Positions 1 to 23,461 are shown, counted from the stretch's first letter. The stretch is DNA of 64,000 nucleotides from Mesodorylaimus sp. YZB2_4 (GCA_030248295.1 JASANH010001721.1:248001-312000); one strand, 5' to 3'. The notes: a model not told the origin generated them from the letters alone. Numbers and translations are program-made.

Positions 1-3000
1 TCAAAGATTCACACCTTCTCCAAGCCAAAGCTAAAGGCCATCAGAAATTCTAAAACAACAGTTGCACTATAAATGACCACAAACACGCCATTAATTCAAA
101 GCACAGAATCGAATAAAATAGAAGGGTCACCTTCGCAAGAGCGCTTTCACAAGAATGCCTTCTCGCCTGCTAAGCATAGGCCGGTTACCTTCGGGCCAGC
201 ACAGACTATTCTCGTCAGCTGTAGTCGAACTCTCATTTCTTATTCAAATTGCCTTTTCCCCACTTTGAGCTAAACTTGGCCTGGCCAGTGGATAAGTTGC
301 TCAAGGTGCATCAGCAGAGACTAGTCCCAAACATAGCCTCTTTATCGCCGCCCGCGCCAAGACACGTGCCATTTTTGGGATATCCTGCGTAGCGCCCTAC
401 CCCCTTGCCAGCGTCCCTAAGATGACGACCAGTGTCGTTGAACGAGGTCACATGCAATGATAACCGAGCGCACTAGAGGCGAGCACGGGATAGAAGCCCC
501 AGCGAATACCAACGTCGTAGAGATAAGCTAAAGATAGAACTAGCTTTTAAAAAAAGCGGAAAGCGCGTGAGCAAGGCTGCCACGCGACTCTTAATGACGA
601 CCACTAGCCATTAGCCTTTGCTCGGCGAAAAAGGAGTGGTCAATGCCAGGACCGAGGCTGACATGGAAAATAACGCGCTTAGTGCTCAGCTATCGAGCCA
701 TCAATACGAAACGAAAACAGATCGGCCAGCCTCATTTTTCCTTTTCCCGTCCACTAACCGTATTGATTGTCGACTACTGGCCACAATGCTCGTCGCCCGA
801 GCAGCATCCCCCCACATGCTAATATCGGCCATAACACTACCTGACCTAGACCACTGATGGAATTTAGGAAATCACACGCCCTCTGTCATTTGATGGATTC
901 ATTGCAGAACTCAAATCTAAATTGACAAAATCACTGACTATTCAACGACAGATGACTGACCAACGACCTGTCACTTTCCTTTGTATCATCATTCGATAAA
1001 CTTCTAATTTACTGGACAACCCTACCAGATGAATTCAAGGTCGATAGTCACGCGAAAGTGTAAGCGAAACCAGCTGGCGTGACTAAAAGTTGGATGCCCA
1101 AGGGACCAATTACATTGTCTCTAAACACGTCCATAAGCAATCGAGTCCACACCCACCTGTGAACCCGTACAAAGCACCAGGCCTCTTCATTCAAATATCG
1201 AGAATGATTCAGAGGACACTTTCACTAGAAAACATTGAAAGCCCTTTGATTCCTAGTGTGCTCGGACTCGGACAATGTATACAGTCCGTAAATAGTGGCC
1301 AGCCCGTAGCATCCAGGCTTTTTTCTTGCCTGAGGCCTTGGATAGAGTATGTGGCGTTACTCAACACAACCCAATGCCTGGTCGAATGTACAGTGAATAC
1401 AGTAGCACTGACCAAGGCGAGGGTGGGCACGAATGATTGATGTTCGTATTTGGCCGAACGGACAGCATTTATGCGCGTCATGCCCATCTTCGGCGCATCG
1501 TTTAATTCAGAAAATGAAAATTTGATGGTTCATGACCAAAAACTGCCCACAAATGGCCCCAGGCAATCTACTCGTCGGTCATTCCATCAGAGTAGGAAAT
1601 GACGGGCGAGAGTTCGTTACCTTTTGCAACGTCGGAAAGTTAGAAAAGTGCCATTGTAAAAACATGCAACCAACTATCCGAGGGCCGTTGGTCTGGAATG
1701 CAATTCGACCTCAAAACTTCTCTACCATCGTGTCCACGGACCTTCAAAGAGACACCCTCGTCTATGCACTCATAACATGGAACGGCCTTTGGCTATCCTT
1801 TTTTGTCTTTCACAAGAGTCCAATAGGGAATTTTTAAATGCGAGAATGCGGACACGAGGCGATGACCCTAACTCAACAGCGTCGATTTGACCGATATGGC
1901 ATCCTCGTCAAAGGTTGGTGGGAGAAAACAGGGCTGGTTGACCAAGCGGAAAGGTGATGGAAACGACAGGAAATCATGAAACATCTTATTGATCTGGGAT
2001 GACCAGATGAATCGCCAGGTAAACACGGTGTTATGGAAACGAGCAGTAAGAATCACGTCCAGCCACGAGCCACCTACGCCTCTCCCCCGACACCAGTTCT
2101 TGTCCGCCAGCGCAAAGCTTGGGAGAAAACAAGCACTTACCTCCCGTCGTCAATGCGATCGCGTGATCAGTCCGTTCTTCTTCCAACTGATTACGCAATG
2201 GTTGCGGATGTTCTTGCTTACGCCGAGCCATGCTCGTCGACATTGATGAAAACCAGTTCCGATGCGACTTCCTCCAAACAATTTCCTCCACTATTGACCA
2301 TCCAAGAATAATTTCGTAAATTTCTTCTCTCCACGATCGTTCAAATCGATAGAAACCCGCTTTTTCCGATATCACCGGATAAATATAGAAATTTGTGTGA
2401 GAAACGATCGCTCGCCGACCGACGGCAGCAAAGTACGTCCGGCGACTTTGCCAAAGGTCTCCTCTTTGACTAACCTCGATCCACCGATATTCTTGAATAT
2501 GAACCCGCCCGTTGATCCCTGGATGTAATTGAGTGAAACGTCCCAACCGATGCCTTCGCTTCTTTGATCCGTTATATTCTTTTTTGAAACGACAAAGCAT
2601 AAAATTCAAGCTGAAATAGGAGCAAAATGATTGATTATGGGCGTCGAGGAGGGAAAGTTAGTAAATGGCCTGGACGAGTTTCAGGGGCGGGTCAGGCGCG
2701 ATCGAGGTCAGCGCGGCCTATCAGCGGGGCGGTGATAAGACCTGTTGGTAATTAGGTAGTTGGTCGAAGGGGATGTTGGAGGAGCGCGTAAGACAAAGGC
2801 GCGCAACGTGTTCACGTTTCATTTTCGCCGTCTCGTCCGTTTCTTTATCTTCGTTTTCGTTCGTTCTTTCTCGCGCTCCATCTTCTGCCGGTATTCCCGC
2901 TGTCCTGTCGGCTCGTCTTCTTTTTCGTTTTTACTCGGCACTCATCCTCCGCAACGACGGCAGCTGACTGACTGACGACTGGTCGCCCCGAGTCCAACCG

Positions 3001-6000
3001 AAACGACATGGTCCTCGCCATTCGGCCAGCCAGTTGCCAACCCAAAGCCAAAGCCAGTCGCAAAAGAGAGGAGCGGCAAATAAGAGACGAGTGGTGTGTG
3101 CGTTAGGCGAAAGAGAAGAGAAGAGCCGGACAGGACAGGAACATTGTTCGCTCGCCGCGAGCCCGACAGCCTGGTCCTCTTCCGCCGTCGTTTCATATCT
3201 CAACAATGGCGAGCACGTGAACACCGACAACGTATTACGCCAACTCGCCGTCCATAAGTACACAACGAGATGCGCAATAATGACACCGAAGAGTAACCAT
3301 CAACCGCGCGCACCAGTCGACCTATGACAACCAACCGAGCGTATCACAGAGTCGAAACAAGATGTGGAAAGGACCAAAATTAGCAACCGCACCCTCGCCA
3401 ACGCTGCCAGTGGCCACGTTTGCACCGACGCCCAGCAGCGCCAAACCAGTCCGAAGGGGACTTATCCAAGCCCAATGCCGCATGGCCGCGGGCGCACGAC
3501 TAGGCAGTCCAGCTTGGAACAGGTAGGGCAGCAAACACGGCCGTGGACGGCAGCTGCGCATACAAGATGGGTAAACGGGACACTGCAGCTCCACCCTCCA
3601 AACAGAGACTGGTCAGAATACATTAGCAAGGCGGGTGGCTGGAAAAAGTAAAGTAGGCTCAGGGTCAGTCGCCAGCCCCCTCGTTCAAACAAGCCTCTGT
3701 CCGTGCTCGCTCTTGGCCAGCCTCGGACGGACAGTCTGACAAGCGCCGGATGTCCGTTCGTCCGCCGCCGGGCGTCCGTTGCTCGCCGCGGCACCACGGC
3801 AACACACTCTGTCTCCCGCCGGCAGGTCGGTTGGACGACGGGCGACCGATCGGTTCATTCGTTATGCGGTTGCCGACTAGCCTCCAGCTGGCCGCTTCGA
3901 ACCAGCCAGCCAGTCGTCCATCGTCGACCGTTCTGAGCTTACTCGGCCCGCGGACGAAGCAGAGTCGGAGAAAAAAGCACAGGCTCTACCCAGCCCGAAG
4001 CGGCTATTGCGTAGATGACGAGGGCAGAGGCTAGAAGCGGACCAGCGGAAAAGGAAAGAAGGAAAAAGAGGAAGGGAAAAGAGACAGCAGCAACGACGAC
4101 CGAGTGATCGAAATGAAGCATCGACCGCCGGCCGGTGGAGACCACGAGAAAGAACACTGCCTATGGTGAAAGCGCAACGAAGGACCTTCGGCCACCCGCC
4201 AACCAAGCCCGCTCTCCTCGCTAGCACCTAATGCCAGTAATAGGCCGTAGCTGCTCCACCAGGTACCCAGTGCTGGACACGCTCACAGCGCACCAGCTCT
4301 CCCAAAATACCATGACAAATGGGCTCCATCGCAGCAGTGTCCAAAACATGCTATTAGTCTAACTGACACGTGGCCTTTAAGCTGGCTGTCGAATTGGTTC
4401 TAGCAGCGCAAAAAATACTACGACTAGGCAAACCTACGTCACGAAGGCTACTTCTGCGGTTGGGCCAGGATTACGTTTCGCGTAAAACTTAGGAGGAAGA
4501 TCGAGATTCAGGTTTGTAAAATAGTCTTGAAGAAGACGACGTATGGCGCGTTTTTAAGCGAAATGGTGGCCGAACGTGCGAAACGTGGCCTGCGTACGAG
4601 GCCATCAAGCGAAACCCAGCAGTGGCTAAGTTTAAACTGGACCCTGAGCTCTGAAACCTTTTCGTCGGCTCCCTTTTAGCCCGAGGCGAAGGAGTCCTCA
4701 ACTCATCACCAGGCAGCTTTGCCAAACGACAAGGAGAAGGCGCGTCCGGCGCCCTGCGGCGATGAGGACCAGGAAACGGACCACCGTCAAACACGTAGGC
4801 GCGGCGTCGGTTTTGGGCGCGCCTTGTTCGAGCAACTGGTGGGCCACGGGCTAGCGAACGAGTTCGAAAACGAACACTCGACAGCTGCTTTTCAAATTAT
4901 ACCTAGCTAGGGCGGGAAGAGCCAACATATGATCGCCGACCGGTGATGGATAGCCGCTAGCACACATCAGCTTGCCAAATATTCCCCGTTGCGTAACGCC
5001 CCCCGCATCTGGCCACGCGTGGGCCCCGCATGCCTCTGCGATGACCATTAGTGGCCACCCACCATTTCTTCCTCTCCCACAGTGGCGTGCTGGCCCGTGT
5101 CCAGCTTGGTATGCCCATATAAGCTAAGGGCCAGCGAACCTGAGCATCTCCGCCAATGACCAATCTTTATACGAGAAGCGCGCCAATTCGAATGGCTCGC
5201 ATTAATACTAGGCTCAGCTGCGGTCAATCGACGTGGGCTGAGTTTGTGGAGAGCTAACGCCAGTGGAAGGAGAAAGGTATTGAAAAACTGGTTTCCAAGC
5301 CCTTATCTAATATCTGGACATGGTGTGGCTGGTGCTGGCGCGCCTGCGTCCAGTGGGGCGGGGGCTACATAACGATCATCGAGGACTTATTGAGCGTCTA
5401 GCTGCTTGAGCCAGGGGCTGGCGGAGTGGCCGGGGTGGCCAGAGGGCGAGCAATCACTGGACGAACGAGAAAGCTATGCAAAGGAGGAGGCCGCTGGGCT
5501 CCATACTGGGCCGGCGGGTGGCCATCTCACGGCTTGTATAGTTAGCTGAAGCCGAGTCTAGCGCATAAAGTACACGTAAGCTTGCCCAGTGCTAACCATC
5601 ATCCTAGCCACCAATGCCGAACAGTTCACCAGTGCGGCCGGCTGGCGACGAAGCAGGGCAACCAAGCCACTCCTCTCCAACAGGCACAGCTTCAGCAGCT
5701 GCCGCTTTTCGTTCGCTCGCCTACTTATACTTTACCTAGTAGACGTATACCTGGCCGCGTACACTTTCTGCCTACGCGCTTTGCTTTTACGTAGTCCAGC
5801 AAATGCTGCGTTCTCGCCGTTTCTGGTTCCGACCAAGCGCTTCTCTCTCTGTTGGCTCGCTCAGGCCAGCTTGGACGACCGACACGTGTTTGATCATACG
5901 AGCGCAAAAACCACAACGTTGCCGTAATCCGCCCTTCTCTATTACCATCGTCTGATGGAACCGGCTAAAGGAATTTGCTATTCTCGCCACCTTACGCCTT

Positions 6001-7920
6001 CCAACCTTTGCCAAATGCGCGATGACCAGATCAGGGAAAACGAGCATAGCTTAGGGCAGTGTCGACCTATCAGGCCAGCACCGGCTACAGTACTTCCCTA
6101 GCCCCCTGTCCAGCACACTGGTCGCATCCTGTGGTGCCCGCACTGCCACCTTGTCACTGTCCTGCCGGGCCCATTTACGATCCATTACAGGACCAGTCGA
6201 GTCACTCGCTCAGGACGAGCCATCCTGCCTGCGTAGAAAGTTGAAAAAGTTTGGTGCACTGCATCGGAAGGGGTACCGTATTTTTATCTTGGCATTTTCA
6301 GAAGTAGCGAAACTGGCTTCCATCAGGTCCAGCGCGGGCGAGCGAAATGTGTGCGGCTGGTTGGGGTTAGTGGTTAGAAGCGTAGCATTTACGACAATGC
6401 TGCTTTGCCAACAAAGCCAAGCTAGTCTTTGGACTCTGGTGCGCTAGGCGAGCGACCAACAACCTTTTGCCCGCTTCAGTCGAATGTGTAAAATAGCCGC
6501 ACGTGCTCGCAATAACCCAGCTCGCGCACAGACGGCCATTTTGAAACTTTCCGAATCGTATTTTCGTGCATCGAATAGAAAGATTCTATTATTGACACAG
6601 ACTAGTCACGCCATTGCTATGCAATCTGGGCAGTGGCCATTGCCATATAAGGCTGTACAAGCTACGAGTCCAAATAGGGTCAAGTGCTCGGCCATGCTCA
6701 CATAGCTCGTACGTTGGAGGTGGTGGCAGCCGCCTCTCCTGCATCTACTAATCGTATGTCAGTCTTGGTCAGCCACTCCGTGCACCTCGTTTCCTCCCTG
6801 TTCCAAGAATCAGACAGCACAAAGAAACAGTCGGTCACAGTTTGTGTTTGGGCGTGCATGCGAGACGAGGTAAGAAAAAGCTGGCCAACCAAAGAAAATA
6901 TGCAAAGTACACCCTTCTGCATATTTTTTCTGTTGCCTTTTTGCAAAAAGGAGAGAAAAATTTTCGTTGAATGTTGAATTGTCAACAAGTTGGAAGAACG
7001 AATTGGAGAAGGTCCATCTGGACGTCCATCCTGTGTACACATGCTTGCTACAGTTTTGCTTGCTTTTTATTGAAAATGCCCTTTTCGGACTGGCCTTTCG
7101 TCGGCTAGGGAGTAAATTTTTTATGATTGCAGCTGCCGGCCCATCTATGGCATACCTTCCTGGCCGCATACGGTTGCAGGGACCATGCTCGCTAACACGC
7201 GATATGGTCTCGATTGTATTTGTCATCTTGATAACGTCCGCTGGCTTTCTCTGGCCGAGATACCGAGCTGTATAAACAGACACTGCGAAGACCGAAAGGC
7301 ACGGCCTGCGCTTAGTTTTAATGGGAAGTTGATCGGACTTTGCATGTAAAGAGGGAAAAATAAAAATGGCAAATACATTTAGTCAGCTCTGTTTCGATGA
7401 AATAAAATATATTTCGAAGATTTGTGCATCATGAGAACACCAACCTGTACCGTTTACGGGAATCAAATTTAAATTCCCGCGCTTCCTTTGGTCGCGTGGT
7501 GTTGTTTACTGCTTATTGCAAAGTAGAAGCAGATGTTTCGTGCGCCAAAACAAAAAATGTTTTCGAATGTTTTGCGCATTTTCCTGTTTCTTCGTCCACG
7601 AATTTATTGTTTTAAGGGAAAGCAGATTTTGGAAGCATTTGTTTCATGGCTCAAGTAAAATTTCGAACTCTACTTTGATACTTTTTACGCCATTGAAGGT
7701 TTCCTTGAAAGAATAGTATATCGAAAAATCTCGTGTAGTAGGCCTACCTACCTACTTTTTGAGTAGGCCTAGCCACGTTACAGTACGTGCGTCTGTGTTC
7801 TTACTGTATCTGCTGTACCTACATTACAGTTCTTAGAAACGGTTAGATTGTAAACATGTATACATACATATACATACCTATCCTGTTTTGCGCAACCTGG
7901 TTAATTTTCTTCCTTTTTAG
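1..7920. other. Gene-poor stretch upstream of XPO1
   Basis: I see no recognisable coding gene, RNA gene or clear mobile element here. Short open frames occur on both strands but lack family motifs. The one part that looks structured is 2031-2610 on the minus strand, listed separately. The last part probably holds the XPO1 promoter and perhaps a long leader intron, because a good acceptor lies at 7919-7920. Confidence 0.5.
2031..2610 (-). CDS. Candidate coding exon(s), unknown protein
   Basis: A 470-base stretch (2610 down to 2141) is open in one frame from a good acceptor (CCTATTTCAG) to a strong donor (GGAG|GTAAGTG). A possible 42-base intron then leads to 2098-2031, ending in a stop. The encoded ~190 residues are basic and rich in Arg, Trp and Tyr, with no domain I recognise. 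I found no upstream exon or start codon. A second frame is also open over part of the region, so the coding frame is uncertain. It could be one exon of an unknown gene, a relic, or chance. Confidence 0.25.
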
Positions 7921-8540
7921 GTGTACGCTTGCGTGTCCCACTGACAGCGACGTCTTCTGCGTGTGTGCTGCGAGTGTGCTTGTGTGATTGGAGTGTGTGA
8001 GTGATCGATTTTGCGGTCGAGTACGATAGGGAGAAGCAGCGAATCGTGTGCGGTTGCAATTTGGATCTCGAAAAAGTCTCTGCCTGAAATTACCCATTTG
8101 GATATTTTTATCGGCAGGTACTGTGAGTCTATATATGTATTCACCGATGTCTTTCAGGGGCGAGTACAATTGACTGCTGTAAAGTGGTAGGGAGTAACAT
8201 GTAACAAGAGTACATTGCTTAACCTTTCCTGCCCACGTCATACGAAAAATTGACGAAAACGCATGTCGGGAAATTCTACCTTAGCGCGAGCAATGTGACT
8301 TACCCGCTTCGAGCTCGCTGTCCCCTAATTAGCCGCACCTCATCTAAATTCGCTCGGCTATTATTATTGTACGCCTACCGTTTGGTGCATCATTAACAGC
8401 CTACTAATACATGACTGTCACGTGCTATTCAGTTCCCAAGGATTCCTGTTTGTTTCAGGCTCCTCCTCAGTGAGACTTTATCGCGTCAATCGGCGTCAGT
8501 TCGATTTCTACTCTACTAACAAACGAGCGAATAAATAATT
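7921..8540 (+). other. XPO1: Predicted XPO1 5' UTR exons
   Basis: An acceptor (TTCCTTTTTAG) ends at 7920 and a donor (GGCAG|GTACTG) begins at 8118, giving a candidate leader exon 7921-8117. A second acceptor (GTTTCAG) ends at 8458, giving the leader-plus-start exon from 8459 to the ATG at 8541. The signals are seen directly; their use in the mRNA is inferred. Confidence 0.45.
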
Positions 8541-11500
8541 ATGGGCACTTTGGTCATGGAGCAAGCTGCGAAGTTACTTGACTTTAGTCAAGGACAAATT
8601 GATGTTCAGCTATTGGACAATGTCGTGCAAGCCATGTATAACGGGCAGGGCACGCAAGTAAGTAAAATTCAGCTAACAAGCAAAGTACATATTTTTGGAT
8701 GCGTGCTCATAATGATGGATTATTTTAGCAAAGAATGGCCCAAGATATTTTGACGCAGTTGAAAGAACATCCGGATTCGTGGACGCGAGTGGATGCTATT
8801 TTGGAATTTTCAAAGAATCCTCAAACAAAATATTATGCTTTACAAATCTTGGAGAAACTCATCAGCACGCGTTGGAAAACTCTACCCCGAGAGCAATGCG
8901 ATGGTAAGAGAAGTTTTGCTTGGCTTATTCACGCATTTATATCGCATCGTCGCTTATGGTAGGCATCAAGAATTATATCGTCGGTTTGGTAATTAATATT
9001 TCATCAAATCCAACTTTGCTGGAGCAAGAAAAGTTGTATATCAGTAAGCTGAACATGGTCTTGGTTCAGGTGAGTGTGTAGGTGGTCTTGATTTGGTCTG
9101 CAGTTTCAATCTAATTTTTTCGCAGATTGTGAAGCGCGAATGGCCGCAGAACTGGCCCACTTTTATTTCGGATATCGTTGGCGCGAGTCGCACTAATGAA
9201 TCATTGTGTCAAAATAACATGGCAATTTTGAGATTACTCAGGTACAAACTTGGTCCTCTTTCGGTATTATTTCGGTGAAGTAATAAATTTTGTTTTGTTA
9301 CAGCGAGGAAGTTTTCGATTTTTCTGCTGGTCAAATGACTCAACAAAGAGCCCATCATTTAAAGGAGAAATTCTGCGGTGAATTCAAGGCTGTATTTCAT
9401 TTGTGCGAGTTTGTTATGGTAGGTGATTAGCTCGTGCAACCTTGTTTATGTCTAAAAAGGTATGATTTCTAGGAGAACTCCCAAAATGCCCCATTGGTCG
9501 AAGCTACGCTGGGTACTTTGCTAAAGTTCCTCAGCTGGGTCCCGCTAGGATATATTTTCGAGACCCAGTTAATTATGACGCTGATTTCAAAAGTAAGTTG
9601 TTTATATTTGTTATCTGCGGATATTTATGGTTTTTTCATCTTTGAGTTCTTTAACGTACCCATGTTCCGGAATGTTACACTCCAATGTCTGACGGAGATT
9701 GCCGGTGTCACCATTCCGCCCTTGAATCAGGACAATTACGACAAGCAGTTCTTGGCTTTATTTTTGTCCACTATGGTCCAACTACGTCTGGTAAGGGGCT
9801 GGATGAGTCTTGATCGGGATTTCTTGGGTTGCTCTGTGAGATTACACCAGAACACTTCATTTAGTCACTGTCTTCAAGGATTGAATTGGGAACCGTGCGA
9901 AAGACGAAGCGGGTGTGGTTGCGTGGATGTATACCATACTGTTCTGTGTCTCTTGGTATGTCTGTTCGCCAAGTACAGTATGTTCAGTATGCGTGTGTAT
10001 GCGTTTTCGAGAGACGTTTTTGGGCTTGCATGAACAGAGTTGAGCTGGAGACCAGTGGAGTTGAGTGTGTGAGTGGAAAAGTCTTCTCTCCCTGCTCCGT
10101 ATAAGGATCACCTGGGATTAGCTTTTTGTGGAGGGAAGGGTGGTGTGTCAAGTAGCGGAAAATGAGTGTCGTTTTCAGATGTTGCCGGATGAAACGGTGA
10201 TCAAATCTGCGTATGCTGCTGGCCAGGATTCTGAGCAAAAATTTATCGCTAACTTGGCTTTGTTCCTGTGCACTTTCTTGAAAGAACACGGTTCGCTGAT
10301 TGAGGTGAATCCTGAACAAGCAGAGCAGCGGGAATTGGCGGAGGCGCACTCTTTGGTAAGTCTGGAGTAGATTCTTCATATGCCTCGATTTTGAATGTTT
10401 TGTTTCCTTTAGGCGATGAAATATTTATTGTCTATATCTCAAGTGGAAGAGACAGAGATCTTCAAAATATGTCTGGAGTACTGGAACTGGCTTGCCGCCG
10501 AATTGTATCGTGATTGTCCAGCATTGATCTATGGCTCACCTTACTGCGGATACAGTTTGGCCGGAAGTGACATGACTCCGAGGCGCCGTTTGTACATCAA
10601 TCATATGAGCAGGGTAAGCACTATTGTGAATAATTTATAAAAGTAGAGTGTAATTGTTGATAGTGTTTTAGCTTCGTTCTATCATGATCGGTCGTATGGC
10701 CAAGCCGGAAGAAGTTTTAGTGGTGGAAAATGATCAAGGCGAAGTAAGCTAATTGCAGGTTCTGCTTTCCAAGGTTAAGATGTAGTATCGAATTGGTTTT
10801 TAGGTGGTTAGGGAAACCATAAAGGATACGGACGCTATTAATCTGTACAAGACTATGCGTGAAACTCTGGTCTATTTGACGCATTTGGATTACGTGGATA
10901 CAGAACGAATTATGACGGAGAAATTACAATGCCAGGTCAACGGAACAGAATGGTCGTGGAAGAATTTGAATACGCTCTGCTGGGCTATCGGATCGATAAG
11001 TGGAGCCATGATCGAGGAAGACGAAAAACGCTTTTTGGTCACTGTCATTCGGGGTGAGTGAAGTCCTAAATTTCCTTGTAATCAAGACTATTTATGGGAG
11101 TCTTTTTAGATCTACTCGGTTTATGCGAACAAAAACGGGGAAAAGATAACAAGGCCGTCATTGCGTCCAACATCATGTACGTTGTTGGTCAATATCCGAG
11201 GTTTTTACGAGCCCATTGGAAATTCTTGAAAACTGTTGTCAATAAGCTTTTCGAATTCATGCACGAAACGCACGAGGGCGTTCAAGACATGGCCTGCGAT
11301 ACGTTCATTAAGATCGCCCACAAATGTCGTCGTCACTTTGTGATTGTAAGTACCGTAAAATATTTTAATCGACGAAATTAAGAGAGACGTGAATTTTTTT
11401 AGCATCAATCTGGCGAAGCCGTCCCGTTCATCGATGAAATCCTTTTGAATCTGAGCAGTATTATTTGCGACTTGCAACCGAGCCAAGTGCACGTATTTTA

Positions 11501-13475
11501 CGAAGCAGTGGGATTCCTGATCAGTGCGCAACAAGAAAGTGCGATACAAGAAACGTTGATCGAACGCTTGATGGGCTTTCCAAATACCATATGGGACGAA
11601 ATTATCTTACACGCTGCTCAGGTACTCCGATTTGATGCTTCGAAACAGGTGTAAGGTTACAAAACTTGATTTTTTTTAGAATGTGGATATTCTGAAAGAT
11701 ACTGAGGTGGTGAAGAATTTGTCAAACATTTTAAAAACGAACGTGGCGGCTTGCAAATCGATCGGAAATCCGTTCTTATCGCAGGTACGCGTACAGGTTC
11801 TGGTTTTGTGGGTTCTTTCACCTCTTCGCCTTTTTAGCTTGGTCGCATTTATTTGGATATGTTGAACGTTTACAAAGTTACTTCGGAGAACATCAGTTCG
11901 GCGGTAGCCTTGCACGGAGAACCAGTTTTGAAACAACCTTTGATCAAGAGCATGCGTGGCGTGAAGACTGAAATTTTGCGCTTAATCAGTACTTGGGTAT
12001 CGAAAGCGGAGGATAACAGTGTGGTGAGTGTGATTGGAAGTTTGGCCATCTCACCAGGGTCGAATTAAGGTCTGTTTCAGGTGTTGGCAAATTTTGTTCC
12101 ACCATTGTTCGATGCCGTTCTCTTCGATTACCAACGTAATGTGGCGGCTGCTCGAGAACCGGAAGTGCTAGCTACAATGACAGCCATCGTAACGAAACTG
12201 GAAGGAGCCATCACGCAACAAGTTCCAAAAATCTTCGACGCGGTTTTTGAATGCACTTTGAGCATGATTAATAAGGTAAGTCGCATAGTTGTCAAATTAG
12301 GTATGAGATCGAAAGATGGCGGTTATAATCTTTGTGCATTTAGGATTTCGAAGAATTTCCGGAACATCGTACTAATTTCTTCTTGTTTTTGCAAGCGGTA
12401 AATAATCATTGCTTTGAAGGTAAAGCATTTGCACTCATAAAAGCGTGCTGGATCTGTAAAGCCGTCGTTTTCAGCGTTCTTGATCATATCGCCAGCACAA
12501 TTCAAGCTTGTGCTCGACTCGATCATTTGGGCGTTCAAGCACAGTATGCGCATCGTGGCAGAAATCGGCTTGGATGTCTTGCAACGCCTGTTGCAGAATG
12601 TGGCAACAAAAACGTCTGCGGAAGCGGCGCAAAGTTTTTATCAGACATATTTCTTGGAATTGTTGGAACACATTCTATCAGTGGTTACTGATAGTTCGCA
12701 GGCTCAAGTTGCTGGTCAGTTGGCGGTATATTGATTTAGATTTAGAGCTTGAAGGTTCTTTTTTTAGGTTTAACTTACTACGCGCAAATCTTGGCTTTTA
12801 TGTTCAATCTGGTCGAGTGCGGAAAAATTGCGCAGCCGTTCGATCCAGCTACGCCGAATAATGTCGAGTATTTGTTCGAGTTCGTAGCTGCGCTGTTGAA
12901 GAAGGCTTTTCCACATTTGACTGAGTACGTTTTATTTTCATTTTTGTACTTGGATTTACTGAGCAACTACTTTTTTAGGAGCCAAATACGAGTTATTGTG
13001 AAAGGCTTCTACAGCTTTGATGCCGATGTGGCCAAATTCAAAGAACACCTTCGCGATTTCCTTGTTCAAATCAAGGTAAGGCGTATTTGGAGAGAATGTT
13101 ACGTTTGAGATGAACATGATGAATTTGCATAAATCAGGCGCATGTCTGAGAGCATGAACCAAAATCTTCAATTTCTGCTGAGCGCTAACACTGATCGTAA
13201 AGCGTTTAGAAAAATTTGGTTTCATGGATTATCTTTTCTGATAAACATTGTTTCTAGGAGTATGCTGGCGAGGATACGGGCGATTTGTATTTGGAGGAAC
13301 GTGAAAAGGAAATTCAGGCTGCCCAAGAGGATAAACAGAAAGTGGCTGCAAGCGTTCCTGGTTTATTGAACCCTCACGGTAAGTTTAAGAAATATTCCTG
13401 TAATAGAATATTTCCTTATTTTCCTTATTTTCGTGTATTTTAGAAATCGCCGAGGACACGATGCAAGACGTGTGA
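8541..13475 (+). CDS. XPO1: Exportin-1 (CRM1), nuclear export receptor
   Basis: Karyopherin that carries leucine-rich NES cargoes and snurportin out of the nucleus with RanGTP. There are 22 coding exons: 8541-8657, 8729-8903, 8963-9069, 9126-9241, 9304-9418, 9473-9592, 9647-9790, 10179-10355, 10413-10613, 10672-10743, 10804-11053, 11110-11345, 11403-11621, 11680-11784, 11838-12023, 12081-12275, 12344-12419, 12475-12714, 12768-12924, 12979-13075, 13258-13378, 13444-13475. All junctions keep phase, giving 1085 residues against about 1071 in human. Identity to human CRM1 looks very high by eye. The NES-groove segment [13 protein letters not shown] is intact, with the leptomycin-reactive Cys (human Cys528) at codon 11124-11126. 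The start was chosen because LLDFSQ lies just downstream, as in the family. Introns are about 50-70 bases except intron 7 (388) and intron 20 (182). Confidence 0.97.
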
Positions 13476-14438
13476 ACGGTATCTTACGTTACAAGAGAAT
13501 GGGTGTGATGGGCGAACGTAAACAGATTTTCTAGTGGCTGGGTGAGCATTTGGATTGGACGAGGAGTACGTTGGGTATTGCACATACGCGTTCATAATTG
13601 TGTGACGTTGTGCGTGTGATGTCTGCGAAAATGGCGCATGATTGTCTGTTATCTTATTTGAGATGTTTCAAGTTTTGAATGCAGCGAATGTAGCACTTTT
13701 CGTGGATGCGCGTTTGAGTAGTATGGTCTGGAGTTTACGTGTGAAGGGACAATTTGATGAAGTATGTGTGCGTCACGTGTTAACTGATAACATTGGTTTC
13801 AAATTGGATAATTGGATTTTAGAAAACTTGGGTTGAACTGTTATTCGGAATATTCTCACACAAAAGATGACTCGCATGCGGAGAAATATACAATACGGAA
13901 TACAGCTCACAAAAAAACAGGACCACCGAAAACTGGAAGAAAAAATCAGTCCCTTAAGAATAGATTAGGCTCGGAAAACTTGAAAGCAGAAGAAATAATT
14001 AAGTGCAAGCAGTTGGATACAATTAATCAAAAGAACCCATTTCACTCAAACTCCTTCAAGATCGTACACAAAACAGATCCTCGCTAAAGCTGCACTATGC
14101 AAGGACAATCCCTAAACTACACCAGACACTATGACACTGCACAGAACAGAATCCAATCCAAAATTGAAGTTACAACCAAAATGGATGTACAAAAAATAAG
14201 ATGCTCTAAAAGCGCCCTCTGCATAAAATCAAAAACAGGAGTACTAAGGGAAAGGAGTCCAGACAAGGACCATTAGCCCCTCCCGCAAAAAGTTGGAACA
14301 AATCGGAGAATAAATAAGGTCAACCACAAGCAGAGAGTGAGTATAGCAACCAACTCTTATCATACAATCCAGTCAATAATACTGCAGTTCGTCCACGTCA
14401 ACTCGAAGCTGTAAACACTGGCATAATTTGGGAGTCGT
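13476..14438. other. XPO1 3' UTR and convergent intergenic space
   Basis: This lies between the XPO1 stop and the MRCK stop, which converge. An AATAAA at 14309-14314 is the only plus-strand poly(A) signal I noticed; if used it would give a long 3' UTR. Short open frames around 13642-14087 show no family features. No RNA gene is seen. Confidence 0.5.

Positions 14439-23461
<9,023 letters not shown>

Noticed and set aside
7843-8241. 132-codon minus-strand frame
   Set aside because: Low complexity, no motif, and antisense to the predicted XPO1 leader exon.
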